The notes under the pieces: model-generated
The model's database searches: none
The model's input: only the letters and a program-made list of their open reading frames with translations
Told to the model about the DNA's origin: nothing
Translations under genes and position numbers: made by a program
NCBI RefSeq assembly: GCF_042186555.1
Contig: NC_133325.1
Coordinates: 297,566,543-297,630,542 of the forward strand
DNA length: 64,000 nt
Direction of reading: 5' to 3'
Source of the DNA: Aquarana catesbeiana
Taxonomy: Eukaryota > Chordata > Amphibia > Anura > Ranidae
In this document: piece by piece, positions 11,229 through 23,352 of the stretch
How positions within the stretch are numbered: the stretch's first letter is position 1
Layout of the letters: each line of letters starts with the position of its first letter

Positions 11229-12039
11229 ATGACAACATCAAAAGACACTAAGCACATACTAGCTTTCATTTCATTTTGCCACAGTCAATTGGCTATATCA
11301 CACGACACCATTAGACTATACTTAGCCAGCATCCAACACTTCCTGGCCTTACAGGATCTCGCAAAGCCATCCTTGTTTGCAACCCATGCGATCGGAGCCA
11401 TCCTGCGTGGCATTCAGAAGCAACAGCCCATAACCAACACCAAACACTTGCCCATCACGAGTACCATCTTCAAAGACATATCAACCATCCTCTCTCATTC
11501 TCTCATGGCCTTCTTCCAAGCTTGGTCATCTACCTGGCCTACTATGTTTTTTTTCAGCCTAGTGAGTTTACCTGTAATAGCCCTGCCAGCCAGGTACTGT
11601 GTAAACGTCACCTGGCTCACTTCCAAGATCATTTCATTCTCCACCTCGCAGTATCCAAACCCCATCAATCTGGCTCCGGGGTTGACATCCATCTTTTCAA
11701 GACAAACAACATCTGGTGCCCAGTAGAGATACTCAACTGCCTTCTGTCACTCCTAAAAAGGCAATCGAACTCTAGTCCCCTACTACCTTTCCCGACTTAA
11801 CCTTGAGTGGCTTCCAGTTCATCAAGCACGTCAGGATCCTCCTGTGCAACCTAGGTCTCGACCCCAGTCCATACTCTGGACACTCCTTCCGAATTGGAGC
11901 AGCCTCGGCTACATCCCAGCAAAGGGTTCCAGACCATATCATCAAGAGATTAGGCAGGTGGAAATCTGCCTGCTTTGCCCAGTACATCCTGAATCCTCAG
12001 GTAGAAATGTTGCATTTACCAAACTTGCTCAGTGATTAA
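11229..12039 (+). pseudogene. Ngaro/DIRS tyrosine recombinase
   Basis: Frames 11,229-11,726, 11,522-11,800 and 11,803-12,039 together cover the integrase-like recombinase. An N-terminal core-binding part (FISFCHSQLAISHDTIRLYL, IQHFLALQD) is followed by YYVFFQPSEFTC, where the first catalytic Arg expected in this position is Gln, and then HSFRIGAASATSQQ (His and second Arg), IKRLGRWKS and FAQYI (Tyr). In the element this enzyme integrates a circular DNA intermediate. Two frame breaks and the Arg-to-Gln change mean it is inactive. The HSFRIGAA...LGRWKS combination is diagnostic. Confidence 0.88.
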
Positions 12040-12074
12040 CACTAAACCAATAAAGAGCTTTCACCCCTACCTGA

Positions 12075-12446
12075 ACTTTTTTGGTATACCGACCAGCAGA
12101 CCAGGGCACACTTCAGGTTCATTTCATGTTGTAAGTCTTATGGCATGTTTATGTAGTTCACATCCATCCCGGTTGAAGGGCTTTGACCATAAACAGGAAG
12201 GTCAGTATGGCCTGAATTTATGGGAGGAGTCCAGGGGGTATTTAAGCAGCCCACTCATCTGTGGTCTTTGTCAGTTCCTGTGCAAGATACCCTCCCTCCC
12301 ATCCCCTTTTTCAGGGCATTCCTAAAATTCATTTCTCTTCACAAACATCTATTACTTATTTTGGGTATGCCCCCTTTTGTGGTATACCGACCAGCAGACC
12401 GGGGCACACTTCAGGTCCATTTAATGTTGTAAGTCTTATGGCGTGT
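12075..12446 (+). repeat. Ngaro-like 3' repeats B1-A2-B2
   Basis: B1 (12,077-12,149) and B2 (12,379-12,446) share GGTATACCGACCAGCAGACC, GGGGCACACTTCAGG or a close variant, and GTTGTAAGTCTTATGGC. Between them A2 (12,205-12,290) repeats A1 of the left end. This is the split-direct-repeat design of Ngaro-type elements. Confidence 0.85.
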
Positions 12447-12451
12447 AAGTC

Positions 12452-12552
12452 TTATAACATATAATTCAGATTAAAAAACATTGAAATAAAGGCTGTAATG
12501 TAACAAAATAGGTAAAAAGCCAAGGGGGTGAATACTTTTGCAAGGCACTGTA
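12452..12552. mobile_element. Terminus of a Tc1/mariner-type element
   Basis: GGGGGTGAATACTTTTGCA followed by AGGCACTGTA is, in reverse complement, the widespread vertebrate Tc1-like terminal sequence beginning TACAGTGCCTTGCAAAAG. Only ~100 bp of one end is present, directly abutting the B2 repeat. Confidence 0.65.
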
Positions 12553-12692
12553 TTATATATAACATAATATTACATTCGTCTATGTGTATCAAAGTTGAAT
12601 AATAAGAGGCAAGGCTTTTGAGCTTATTTACCAAAGGAGTCGAGAATATTAATTAAAAAAATGGTGTAAATATTTACTCCAGTTATTCAGTT

Positions 12693-14060
12693 AATATATC
12701 TCACAAAAGTGAGTACACCCCTCACATTTTAGTAAATATTTGATTATATCTTTTCATGTGACAACACTGAAGAAATGACACTTTGCTTCAATGTAAAGTA
12801 GTGAGTTTACAGCTTGCATAACAGTGTAATTTTGCTGTCCCCTCAAAATAACGCAACACAAAGCCATTAATGTCTAAAATACTTGCAACAAAAGTGAATG
12901 AAAATGTCCAAATTGGGCTCAATTAGCCATTTTCCTTCCCCGGGGTCATGTGACTTAGATCTCAGGTGTGAATGAGGAGTAGGTGTGTTAAATTTGGTGT
13001 TATAGCTCTCACGCTCTCAAACTGATCACTGGAAATTCAGCATGGCATCTCATGGCAAAGAACTCTCTGAGGATCTGAAAAAAAGAATTGTTGCTCTACA
13101 TAAAGATGGCCTAGGCTATAAGAGGATTTCCAAGAACCTGAAACTGAGCTGCAGCATGGTGGCCAAGACCATACGGCAGTTTAACAAGACAGGTTTCACT
13201 CAGAACAGGCTTTGCCGTTGGTCGACCAAAGAAGTTGAGTGCACATGCTCAACATCATATCTAGAGGTTGTCTTTGGGAAATAGATGTATGAGTGCTGCC
13301 AGCATTGCTGCAGAGGTTGAAGTGGTGGGGGGGTCAGCCTGTCAGTGCTCGGACCATACGCCACATACTGCATCAAATTGGTCTGCATGGCTGTCATGCC
13401 AGAAGGAAGCATTATCTAAAGTCGATGCACAAGAAAGCCCACAAACAGTTTTCTGAAGACAAGCAGACTAAGCACATGGATTGCTGGAACCATGTCCTGT
13501 GGTCTGATGAGACCAAGATAAACTTTTGGTTCAGACGGTGTGAAGCGTGTGTGGCGACATCCAGGTGAGGAGTACAAAGACAAGTGTGTCTTGCCTACAG
13601 TCAAGTATGGTGGTGGGAATGTTATGGTCTGGGGCTGCATGAGTGCTACCAGTACTGGGGAGCTACAGTTCATTGTGGGAACCATGAATGCCAACATGTA
13701 CTGTGACATACTGAAGCAGAGCATGATCCCCTCCCTTCGGAGTCTGGACCTCAGGAAAGTATTCCAACATGATAACGACCCCAAACACACCTCCAAGACA
13801 ACCACTGAACCACTAAAGAAGCTGAGGGTAAAGGTGATGGACTAGCCAAGCATGTCTCCAGACCCAGACTCTACTGAGCATCTGCGGGGCATCCTCAAAC
13901 AACGGAACGTGGAGGAGGAGTGGAAGAGGACTCCATTGGGTACATGTGAAGCTCTGGTGAACTCCATGCCCAAGAGCATTAAGGCAGTGTTGGAAAATAA
14001 TGGTGACCACACAAAATATTGACACTTTGAGCCCAATTTGGACATTTTCACAGGGAAATG
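12693..14060 (+). mobile_element. Tc1-like DNA transposon, 3'-truncated
   Basis: The left end reads CTCACAAAAGTGAGTACACC followed by CCTCACATTTTAGTAAATAT, a familiar Tc1-like terminal repeat, ~350 bp upstream of the transposase ATG. The expected reverse-complement terminus is not found after the gene; homology appears to end about 14,060-14,100. One-ended loss explains immobility. Confidence 0.8.
13042..14022 (+). pseudogene. Tc1-like transposase
   Basis: ATG at 13,042 opens MASHGKELSEDLKKRIVALH, followed by a paired-type helix-turn-helix (GLGYKRISKNL, SMVAKTIRQF). The frame breaks around 13,230-13,290. The second frame has HQIGLHGCHARRK and LWSDETKINFWF (first catalytic Asp), then a shift back to KYGGGNVMVWGCMSAT and VFQHDNDPKHTSK (second Asp). 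A TAG at 13,843 replaces a codon in the WPSxSPDxN region, and the final Glu region reads STEHLRG. It ends at a TGA (14,020-14,022). The family catalyses cut-and-paste at TA sites; this copy has at least two frameshifts and one stop. Confidence 0.9.
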
Positions 14061-14209
14061 GTCATTGTGATCGACAATGGATCTACATTGCTGGATGATT
14101 GATTTACACAGTGGGATACATATATATTTTTGTATAACATACTCTGTCAAAAGCATCTGTGTGTTTATTTATATTGTACACTTTTTTTTTTTTACTATCT
14201 ACCACTTAC

Positions 14210-15140
14210 TTAATAAAGGGATGATATCTGGGGGCCCCATATTCTAAGGAGGGCCTACAGATTCCAACAAGTTACTCAACAAACACCCATACTGACCAGG
14301 CTTGTGATGTGAGGATGAGGCTCTTGTCCCAATCAACATGTGAACATGGTGTGTTGCCAGGGGAGGTCCTTGTAGAAAGGTACCCTCCTCATGTTATGGG
14401 AATGTGATATAATATAGTTGGGGTTCAAAGATAAGGGTTTGGTATAGACCTTTGGGGGGGCAACCCCATGTTTTTTTTTTTTTTCTACTAACGGTTCTCC
14501 TCCATATCCATACCAGACCCTAGTCAGGGTCTTTTTATGTGGGGTCATCCTTAAAAATTCATACCAGGCCCCTATATTGGAAAGATTTTGAAACCCTGGA
14601 ATTTTATTTCTTCTGCAGGGAATGTAGCTTGGTATGTTTCATGAGGAGAAGTGCATGGTTTCTGCCCTCTCCTTTCCTGGCCATGCAGACTGCATGTCTG
14701 AGCAAGGGTCTGGTTTGTATGTGTGTTTTTCTTTTTTTTTGTAAATTTTTTATTATGTTAATGTGTAACAAGAAATGTTATATATCCCTTACTCATTCAC
14801 ATAGAGGGGCAGATATCTGGGGGCCCCCTTATTTTAAAGGATGCTTACAGATATCAATACATACTCACACAGACCACCGCATCCACTGGGCCAGGAATGT
14901 GGGGGATGTAGCTCTAGTCCCCATGAACAAGGGGACAAAAAAATTTGTTAGAAGGGCCCCCCCCCAAAAAGATATCCTCCCAATGTTAAGAATATATATG
15001 GTTTAGGATGGGGGCCACATGCTGCCCTGCTTTTTTGGCCAGCCAAGCTACAGAACATGTTTTTTTGTTTTTTGCTTGGGATTCCCCTCAAAATCCATAG
15101 CAAACCCTTATCAAGGGTAAGGGTCTGCTATGAATTTTGG
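14210..15140. repeat. Diverged copies of foldback-family arm sequence
   Basis: Two related segments (14,225-14,600 and 14,810-15,140) share ATATCTGGGGGCCCC and the 'CTTGTCCC(C)ATCAACATG' type segment with the arms of the 19.6-24.2 kb foldback (compare 22,750-23,000). Both carry a diverged ACCAGACCCTAGTCAGGGTC or equivalent. No ORF of note. Confidence 0.55.
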
Positions 15141-15600
15141 GGAGAAGAAAAAAAAGGAAACTAACCAGAAAATGTCCTTTGGTGGAAAATGTTTTTTTTT
15201 TTTTCTAAATTTCACTTTTGCACAAATACATCATACAGGTGTACCACTTCACATTAGGGTTTTAGGGATCCTCCAAGCATGTTATTGAAAAAATTGTGTA
15301 TTTTTAATGCTGCCCTTAAGCCTTATTGGAATATCCGCTCCCAGCTGAATTCCATTTACTTTATTGGCAATGAAAAAGGTTTTGTGCAAAGGTTACACGG
15401 AGGTTGTACATAAGGGTGAGAGATGAGAATGTGTTGTATATAATGGGAACGTATGTACTGATAGAAAAAGGTCACTTAAAGAATAATAAAGTGAGAAGAC
15501 AGCCTGAATTGGTCCTCTATGTTTGCTACTCTCTCTCATCATGGTTTTTCTGGTCCATTTATTCACGCTCTGTGAGCATTATATTCTATACCCACCTCCC
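15141..15600. other. No gene recognised
   Basis: AT-rich sequence with poly-T tracts. Nothing in either strand resembles a domain. The L1 homology becomes recognisable at about 15,610, so this may hide an older 5' part of the LINE that I cannot resolve. Confidence 0.4.
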
Positions 15601-15614
15601 AGGTACATTGGTCA

Positions 15615-17900
15615 CGGTCGTTCCCCTTGAGCAATGGTACCAGACAGGGATGCCCCCTCTCGCCCTTACTCTTCATTCTCAGCTTGGAACCTCTGGCTGC
15701 TGCTATTCGCTCTCAACCTGGCATCCGAGGGGTGCGATTGCGACAGAGGGAGTATAAGCTTTCCATTTTTGCTGATGATGTACTACTAACATTATCTCAT
15801 CCACTTAATTCCCTTCCCTCATTCCGTAAGATTTTAAGATCCTTTGGTGCTTTATCAGGTTTTAAGATTAACCCCACCAAACTGAGGCCCTCCCCATAAA
15901 CATTTCCTCGCCTCTCCTTAACTCTCTAGCAAAATGTAAAATATCACTGGTGTTCCCATGTGCTCAAATACTTGAGTGTTTATCTAACCCCTTCCTACTC
16001 TACCCTTTATGAGGCCAATTTTCTTCCCTTATGTACAGAAACCAGTCATTTACTGAAGCATTGGACTACCCTCCCTCTCTCTCTCTCTACTAGAAAGGAT
16101 TATTGTGCTTAAAATGTCCATACTTCTAAAATTGCTGTATCTGTTTGAGACACTTCCAGTTCTGATTCAGCTATCCCAAATGAAAGTACTTCAAAAAACT
16201 TTTCTCAATTTCATATGGAATAATGCTTCCCATAGGATTGCAGGGTCGTGGTCCAATCTTTAAGATCTAGAGGTAGTCTGGGTGCACCAGATTTGCTGAA
16301 ATACTATTATGCTACACATCTATGAGCTGTTATCTCTTGGGCATCACGTTTCGCCCCAAACAGATGGTCTGAGATTGAAATGGGAATCAAGTTCCCTGTA
16401 CACCCATGTTTTATGTTATGGTCCCCTTTGAACAGACATATGCCTCAATTAAGCTCCAATGTTATTTACATTATCAATCTGGAAAAGATGTTCTGGAAAG
16501 TCTCTCTTCTCCTTGCCCTCCACTTTTGAATGTATTATTTAACCCAGATTTCCCTGATAGCCTATCGTATAATCATATGCTTCCTTGGACCCAAGCTGTG
16601 GTTTTCCAACTATGCCATTTAGTTCATCCATTGACCTGTACACTTTTATCCTTTGCAGATCTACAATCGAAAAAACAGGTTCCGAAATCCCATTTTTACT
16701 CTTATTTACAAATTAAATATTTTTTTCTGCCAAATCTCCTATCTTATCTCTAGACAAACCTACTGGTTTTGATTTCATATGCGCTCAAGGTACATATGAA
16801 CCTCATTTGATTTCAGATATAAAAACTCCTCCATGAGGCTACTCTCTTGACCGAGTCTAGCCATTTCTATATGAGTAAATGGTCCCATGCTCTCCAACAA
16901 TCTATCTCCCTATCAGATTGGGATAAAATTTGGGGATCTGCTTCTAATGCCCCGTACACATGGTCGGACTTTGTTCGGACATTCCGACAACAAAATCCTA
17001 GGATTTTTTCCGACGGATGTTGGCTCAAACTTATCTTGCATACACACGGTCACACAAAGTTGTCGGAAAATCCGATCATTCTGAACGCAGTGACGTAAAA
17101 CACGTACGTCAGGACTATAAACGGGGCAGTGGCCAATAGCTTTCATCTCTTTATTTATTCTGAGCATGCGTGGCACTTTGTCCGTCGGATTTGTGTACAC
17201 ACGATCGGAATTTCTGACAACGGATTTTGTTGTCGGAAAATTTTATAGCTTGCTCTCAAACTTTGTGTGTCGGAAAATCCGATGGAAAATGTGTGATGGA
17301 GCCTACACACGGTCGGAATTTCCGACAACAAGGTCCTATCACACATTTTCCGTCGGAAAATCCGACCGTGTGTACGGGGCATAAGGTGTCACGATGGGTG
17401 GCGCAGAGAGAGACTGCTTTCAAAATCCTCCTATTTTGCTATAGGACCCCAGATATTTTACATGCTCGTAACCCAGAAACTTCCCGAATGTGCTGGAGAT
17501 GCAGTACGGATGTAGGTACCCATTATCATATTTTCTGGGATTGTTCCCTTATTAAACCCTTTTGGGCTTTTGTCCAGACCCTTCTACAAAATCTATTAAA
17601 TGTGACTATACCTTTAAATCCTATAAATTATTTGCTGGGCCTCCCCTTCCCAGGTATCCTTAGACCTAGACCTGCACGGATGCTGATGGCCTTTATTCTA
17701 TTAACGGCCAAAAGAGCAGTCCCATGTTGTTGGTTATCTCCTTCTCCTCCCACTAACTCCTAACTCCTATCTATCATAGTCAACATATGCAGGATGGAAC
17801 ATTTGACTGCGTTAAATGATGATTCAATATCACGATTTAATAAAATTTGGGAGGTCTGGGATGATTCTGTCTACTGCCCTGAAGCGTTTCTCCCAGAGCA
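15615..17900 (+). pseudogene. L1 ORF2 remnant (RT to C-terminal Cys motif)
   Basis: Frame 15,627-15,899 shows TRQGCPLSPLLFILSLEPLA and LSIFADDVLLTLSHP, the RT motifs with an FADD active site, then LSGFKINPTK. Later segments in changing frames (to 16,750) resemble the L1 connection region, and frame 17,227-17,763, after the MITE, has FKILLFCYRTPDILHARN, MCWRCSTDVGTHYHIFWDC (Cys/His motif) and a hydrophobic C-terminal part. A Trp-rich end (IWEVWDDSVYC) follows near 17,850. In an intact element this protein nicks DNA and reverse transcribes its RNA. Many stops and frameshifts are present. Confidence 0.85.
16948..17381 (+). mobile_element. 434-bp Harbinger MITE inside the L1
   Basis: The terminal inverted repeats TGCCCCGTACACATGGTCGG and its partner ending GTGTGTACGGGGCA are flanked by TAA on both sides (16,945-16,947 and 17,382-17,384). 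The interior is filled with TTCCGAC / GTCGGAA motifs. It matches the ends of the 36.7-50.4 kb Harbinger element and has the same length, in the opposite orientation, as the copy at 59,447-59,880. It has no coding capacity. Confidence 0.92.
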
Positions 17901-18235
17901 CTAGATAGACGTCTTTATACATTTGATTTTGCATTACTGATCCTTGGAGTTTTCACGTTCTGAGATCAGACGTTCTGAGATCCATGGTGTCCCCTCTCTC
18001 CCTAACCTCCTTTTTTATACTCAGTTTATTATCTGACACGTTTTTGCTTGTTGGAGAATTATATTGTGTTAAGCCAATTGATGACAATGTGTTTTATTCT
18101 GACCCTCCAGTCATGTCAGAAGTTTCTATCATTTACTTTGGTTGGTTAAAACGTTTTTCCTTATTCTTGTACTTGATGTATACTCTGTTCTCTGTATGTC
18201 TTAAAATACCAATAAATATACAATAAAAAAAAGCA

Positions 18236-19085
18236 TAATGATAAGATGGAGAACATCCAGTCAATGGTATGTGTTAACCAAAGATGCCTGAAAACCATAT
18301 CACATTGGTGGTTTAGGAGTTGCAGAGTATAAACTATGCCAAGGGGATTTGAGGAGTGCCACTTTCTAACAACAGTTATGCCACAAGAAACAGATGGATG
18401 AGGACAGTTTTAATCTGTGAGAAGTATTGCTCAGTCCCAAGATGCAATCAAGTGCTGGCCTCTGACGGTGTTCCTACAATGTCAGAGGCCAAGTTAAAGG
18501 TCTTATTCCAAAAGCAACAGAGACTTACAGTTCCATAGTATATGGCATAAAATGCCAGTATCACAACCTCTAACATATAGAAGAATGGGAGGGGTATATT
18601 TTCAAAAGTCGATAATGTATAAGAGATTATCAGTGTAGAACATTCTGGTATAACTCCCAGTGGCTGGTACAATGGGATGCCTTGTAGGTTGTCCTTGTAA
18701 CCCTCTGTTAGATCAGACCAGCGGTGTTCTCAGATACAGGCAGGAATTTCCACTAAAATATAACAATCTCCTCCACCTCCTCCACTCTTCTCCAATGTAG
18801 GCTCACATGTAATAAAAATTAGTCTCCATGTGTAGCATTCCCATACAAATATTTTATTAAAAACGTGGTAACTCACATTTAAATTCACAATCATCAGCTT
18901 TCACATATATCAGGGACTTCTGGTCTCAGCTGTGACTGGAATTGGCGTTCATCCGACTCCTGCCGACGCTTTGCATCACAGTTCACGTGACTTCATCAAG
19001 GGTAGATATGGGTGTCTATTTCAGTATGGAAAGGTAAAGAGTGTTTGCAAAGGAAGTGGCATATACTTATATAAGAGAAATAGTC
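18236..19085. other. No gene recognised; possible repeat end near 18,800-19,000
   Basis: No domain is seen on either strand. The stretch ATTTTATTAAAAACGTGGTA (about 18,850) with CGACGCTTTGCATCAC and GTGACTTCATCAAGGG (about 18,965-19,000) resembles the ends of an interspersed repeat, since similar phrases recur at 36,650 and 63,600. The rest may be unique sequence. Confidence 0.4.
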
Positions 19086-19088
19086 TAA

Positions 19089-19499
19089 TGCCGCATACAA
19101 ACGGTCAGAATTTCGGCACGAAAAAGACCGATGAGATTTTTTCGTCGGAAAATGCGACCGTGTGTATGCTCCATCGGTCTTTTGCTGGCGGAATTCCAGC
19201 CAGAAAAAGATTGAGAGCATGCTCTCAATTTTTCAGTCTGGAAAAGTTCCAACCTGAAAAAGCGATCATCTGTGGCAATTCCGATGTGCAAAATCCCTAC
19301 GCATGCTCTGAAACAATTCGACGCATGCTCGGAAGCATTGAACAGCATTTTCTCAGCTTGTCATAGTGTTGTACATCACCGCGTTCTTGACGGTCGTAAT
19401 TTCAGCAAACTTTTGCGTGATTGTGTGTATGCAAGGAATCCCGTCGGAAAAGCTGTCATATCTTTTTCCGACGAGAAAAACGATTGTGTGTATGCGGCA
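19089..19499. mobile_element. Harbinger-type MITE, second subfamily
   Basis: Terminal inverted repeats TGCCGCATACAAACGGTC (19,089) and GTGTGTATGCGGCA (19,499) flank a 411-bp non-coding insert rich in TTTTTCCGACGAG-like motifs. Flanking triplets are TAA on the left and TTA on the right, so the expected 3-bp duplication is imperfect. The end sequence is related to, but distinct from, that of the 434-bp family. Confidence 0.8.
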
Positions 19500-20315
19500 T
19501 TAGAGTGATAAATTGAATCTATCATGAAGGGACTTGAAGTTGCTTATAGTATGCTTGTTATACAGGTTGAACAGTAGGGTGATGTCGGGACTGGGGTCAC
19601 CCTTGACTTCCTCTGAGCTTACCGCTCATCTGTCGGCTAATTGCCAGATAGGGATGAGCAGAACACCCCCGTTCGGTTTGCACCAGAACTTGCGAAAAGG
19701 CAAAAAATTTGTTCGAACAAGCGAACACTGTTAAAGTCTATGGGACATGAACATGAATAAACAAAAGTGTTCATTTTAAAGGCTTATATGCAAGTTATTG
19801 TCATAAAAAGTGTTTGGGGACCTGGGTCCTGCTCCAGGGGACATGGATCAATGCAAAAAAAAGTTTTAAAAATGGCCGTTTTTTTGGGAGCAGTGATTTT
19901 AATAATGCTTAAAGTGAAACAATAAAAATGTAATATTCCTTTAAATTTCGTACCTGGGGGGTGTCTATAGTATGCCTCTAAAGGGGCGCATGCTTCCCGT
20001 GTTTAGAACAGTCTGACAGCAAAACGACATTTCAAAGGAAAAAAAGTCATTTAAAACTACTCGCGGCTATTAATGAATTGCCGGTCCGACAATACACATA
20101 AAATTTCATTGATAAAAACAGCATGGGAATTCCCCACAGAGGAATCCCGAACCAAAATTTAAAAAAAAATGACGTGGGGATCCCCCTAAATTCCATACCA
20201 GGCCCTTCAGGTCTGGTATGGATATTAAGGGGAACCCCGGCCAAAAAAAAAAAAAATGGCGTGGGGTCCCCCTCAAAATCTATACCAGACCCTTCAGGTC
20301 TGGTATGGATTTTAA

Positions 20316-21476
20316 CCGCTTCAATACCGGGCCAATTCTGACACTTTGCTCCTACATGTAAAAATCATCATTTTTTTGCTAGAAAATTACATAGAACCCC
20401 AAACATTATATATGTTTTTTTAGCAAAGACCCTAGAGAATACAATGGCGGTTGTTGCAACTTTTTATCTCACACAGTATTTGCGCAGGAATTTTTCGAAC
20501 GCGTTTTGTTTGGGAAAAAAACTGTTTTGTGTTTAAAAAAAAACAAAACAGTAAAGTTAGCCCAATGTTTTTGCATTTTGTGAAAGATGAAGTTACGCCG
20601 AGTAAATAGATACCTAACATGTCACGCTTCAAAATTGCACACGCTCGTGGAATGGCGCCAATGTTCGGTATTTAAAAATCCCCATAGGCGACGCTTGAAA
20701 TTTTTTTACTGGTTACATGTTTTGAGTTACAGAGGAGGTTCACGGCGATACCTCACATGTATGGTTTGAACATCGTTTTCATATGTGGGCGGGACTTACG
20801 TATGCGTTCGCTTCTGCGTGCGAGCACACAGGGACAGCGGTGCTTTAAATTTTTTTTTTTTTCTATTGTTAATTATATTTTTTTTTTATTTTGACACTTT
20901 TTTGAAAAAAAAAAATTGATCACTTTTATTCCTATTACAAGGAATGTAAACATCCCTTGTAATAGCAATATGACATGACAGGTCCTCTTAATAGTGAGAT
21001 ATGGGGTCAATAAGACCCCATATCTCACCACTAGGCTGGGAAGCCTGAAATAAAAAAAAAAATAAAACGATCGCCGCTTCCAAGCCGAAGCGGCGCCGTT
21101 TTTTTGAATGGAGAGGCCGGGCATGACGTCATAACATCGCGCCCGGCCTCCGACGATCATAGAGACTCCGGGGACCATCTGGTCCACCGGAAATCTCTAT
21201 GATCTACATCCGGCGCCGGCGGATCCACTCACCGCCTCACCGATCGTAACGGTGAGTCGGAGCAGGCACCGGAGGGCAGCGGGAGGGGGGGACGTCCCCT
21301 CTCGCCTCCCATAGGAATGATCAAGCGGCGGAACGGCCACTATGATCGTTCCTATGGTGTAGAGATTGGCCGGCTGAAACCGGCAATATCTGAATGATAT
21401 CTGTAACTACAGGCATCATTCAGATATACCTGCTCAAAGCCAAGGACGTCATATGACGTCCTTGGTATTGAAGTGG
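20316..21476 (+). mobile_element. 1.16-kb TTAA-flanked piggyBac-like MITE
   Basis: TTAA (20,312-20,315) and TTAA (21,477-21,480) bound an insert with ends CCGCTTCAATACCGG and GGTATTGAAGTGG. The corresponding position in the opposite foldback arm (about 23,080) reads uninterrupted (GGATTTTAAGGGG type), confirming the target. The 5' 550 bp are homologous to 42,443-43,000, including CACACAGTATTTGCGCAG and CGGCGATACCTCACATG. No transposase. Confidence 0.9.
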
Positions 21477-23352
21477 TTAAGGGGAACCCCCACGCCAAAA
21501 TTAAAAAAAAAATGGCATGGGGTCCCCGCAAAAATCCAAACCAGATCCTTATCCGAGCACGCAGCACTTAACCTGGCAGGCCGCAGGAAAAGAGGGGGAT
21601 GAGAGAGCACCCCCCTCCTGAACCGTACCAGGCCACATGCCCTCAACATTGGGAGGGTGCTTTGGGGTAGCCCCCAAAAACATCTTGTCCCCATGTTGAT
21701 GAGGACAAGGGCCTCATCCCCACAACCCTTGCCCGGTGGTTGTGGGGGTCTGCGGGCGGGGGGCTTATCGGAATCTGGAAGCCCCCTTTAACAAGGGGAC
21801 CCCCAGATCCCGGCACTCCCCCCTATGTGAAATGGTAAGGGGGTACAAAAATACCCCTACCATTTCACAAAAAACTGTCAAAAATGTTAAAAATGACAAG
21901 AGACAGTTTTTGACAATTCCTTTATTTAAATGCTTCTTCTTTCTTCTTTCTTCTTTCTTCTTTCTTCTATCTTCTATCTTCCTTCGATTTCTTCCTCCAT
22001 CTTCTTTTTCTTCTGGTTCTTCTGGTTCTTCCTCCGGTGTTCTCGTCCTGCATCTTTATCCGCGGCGTCTTCTTCCCTTCTTCTCCTCAGGCCGCTCCGC
22101 ATCCATGATGGCATGGAGGGAGGCTCCCGCTGTGTGACGCTTCCCCTCTTATGATGGTTCTTAAATAATGGGGGGAGCCACCCAGTGACCCCGCCCCCCT
22201 CTGACGCACGGGGACGTGATAGGAGTTCCCTGTGGCATTCCCTGTGATGTCAGAAGGGGGCGGGGTTACATAACGGGTGACACCTCCCCCTCTGATGTCA
22301 CAGGGAATGCCACAGGGAAGTCCCCGTCAAGTCCACGTGCATCAGAGGGGGGCGGGGTCACCGGGTGGCCCCACCCCCCTTTATTTAAGAACCATCAGAA
22401 GAGGATAAGCGTCACACAGTGGGAGCCTCCCTCCATGCCATCATGGATGCGGAGCGGCCCGAGGAGAAGAAGGGAAGAAGACGCCGCGGATGAAGATGCA
22501 GGACGAGAACACTGGAGGAAGAACCAGAAGAACCAGAAGAAGAAGAAGATGGAGGAAGAAACCGAAGGAAGATAGAAGATAGAAGATAGAAGAAAGAAGA
22601 TAGAAGATAGAAGAAAGACGAAAGAAGAAGCATTTAAATAAAAGGAATTGTCAAAAACTGTCTCTTGTCATTTTTAACATTTTTGACAATTTTTTTGTGA
22701 AATGGTAGGGATACTTTTGTACCCCCTTACCATTTCACACAGGGGGGAGGGCCGGGATCTGGGGGTCCCCTTGTTAAAGGGGGCTTCCAGATTCCGATAA
22801 GCCCCCCGCCCACAGATCCCCACAACCACCGGGCAAGGGTTGTGGGGATGAGACCCTTGTCCCCATCAACATGGGGACAAGGTGTTTTGGGGGCTACCCC
22901 AAAGCACCTTCCCAATGTTGAGGGCATGTGGCCTGGTACGTTTCAGGAGGGGTGGCGCTCTCTCATCCCCCCTCTTTTCCTGCGGCCTGCCAGGTTGCAT
23001 GCTCGGATAAGGGTCTAGAATGGATTTTTGGCGGGACCCCACGCCATTTTTTTTTTAATTTTGGCGCGGGGTTCCCCTTAAAATCCATGCCAGACCTTAA
23101 GGGTCTGGTATAGATTTTGAGGGGACCCCACGCCATTTTTTTTTTTTTTTGGCCGGGGTTCCCCTTAATATCCATACCAGGGCCTGGTATGGAATTTAGG
23201 GGGACCCCCACATCACTTTTTTTTAATTTTGGTTCGGGGTTGCCCTGTGGGGAATTCCCATGCCGTTTTTATCAATGAACTTTTATGTGTATTGTCGGAC
23301 CGGCAATTCATTAATAGCCGCGAGTAGTTTTAAATGACTTTTTTTCCTTTAA

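Larger units (their letters stand above)
5985..12446 (+). mobile_element. Ngaro-like (DIRS order) tyrosine-recombinase retrotransposon
   Basis: The order is 5' repeat A1, gag-like region, reverse transcriptase/RNase H, tyrosine recombinase, then B1-A2-B2 at the 3' end, all in plus orientation. Direct split repeats rather than inverted ones point to the Ngaro type of the DIRS order, which integrates through a tyrosine recombinase and leaves no target duplication. The coding parts hold multiple frameshifts and stops, and a hAT element (9057-10568) and a TTAA-end repeat (to ~7129) are inserted, so it is inactive. Ngaro versus classical DIRS rests on the terminal-repeat layout read by eye. Confidence 0.85.
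15600..18235 (+). mobile_element. 5'-truncated L1-type LINE
   Basis: The element starts within the reverse transcriptase and runs to an A-rich tail at 18,222-18,235 (AATAAATATACAATAAAAAA). The order RT palm, thumb, long connection and C-terminal Cys/His motif is that of L1 ORF2. Truncation at the 5' side is normal for target-primed reverse transcription. A Harbinger MITE (16,948-17,381) is inserted. Confidence 0.85.

Noticed and set aside
21930..22633. Mirror-image 74- and 73-codon frames
   Set aside because: The same arm of the foldback read on opposite strands; low-complexity TTC/GAA repeats.
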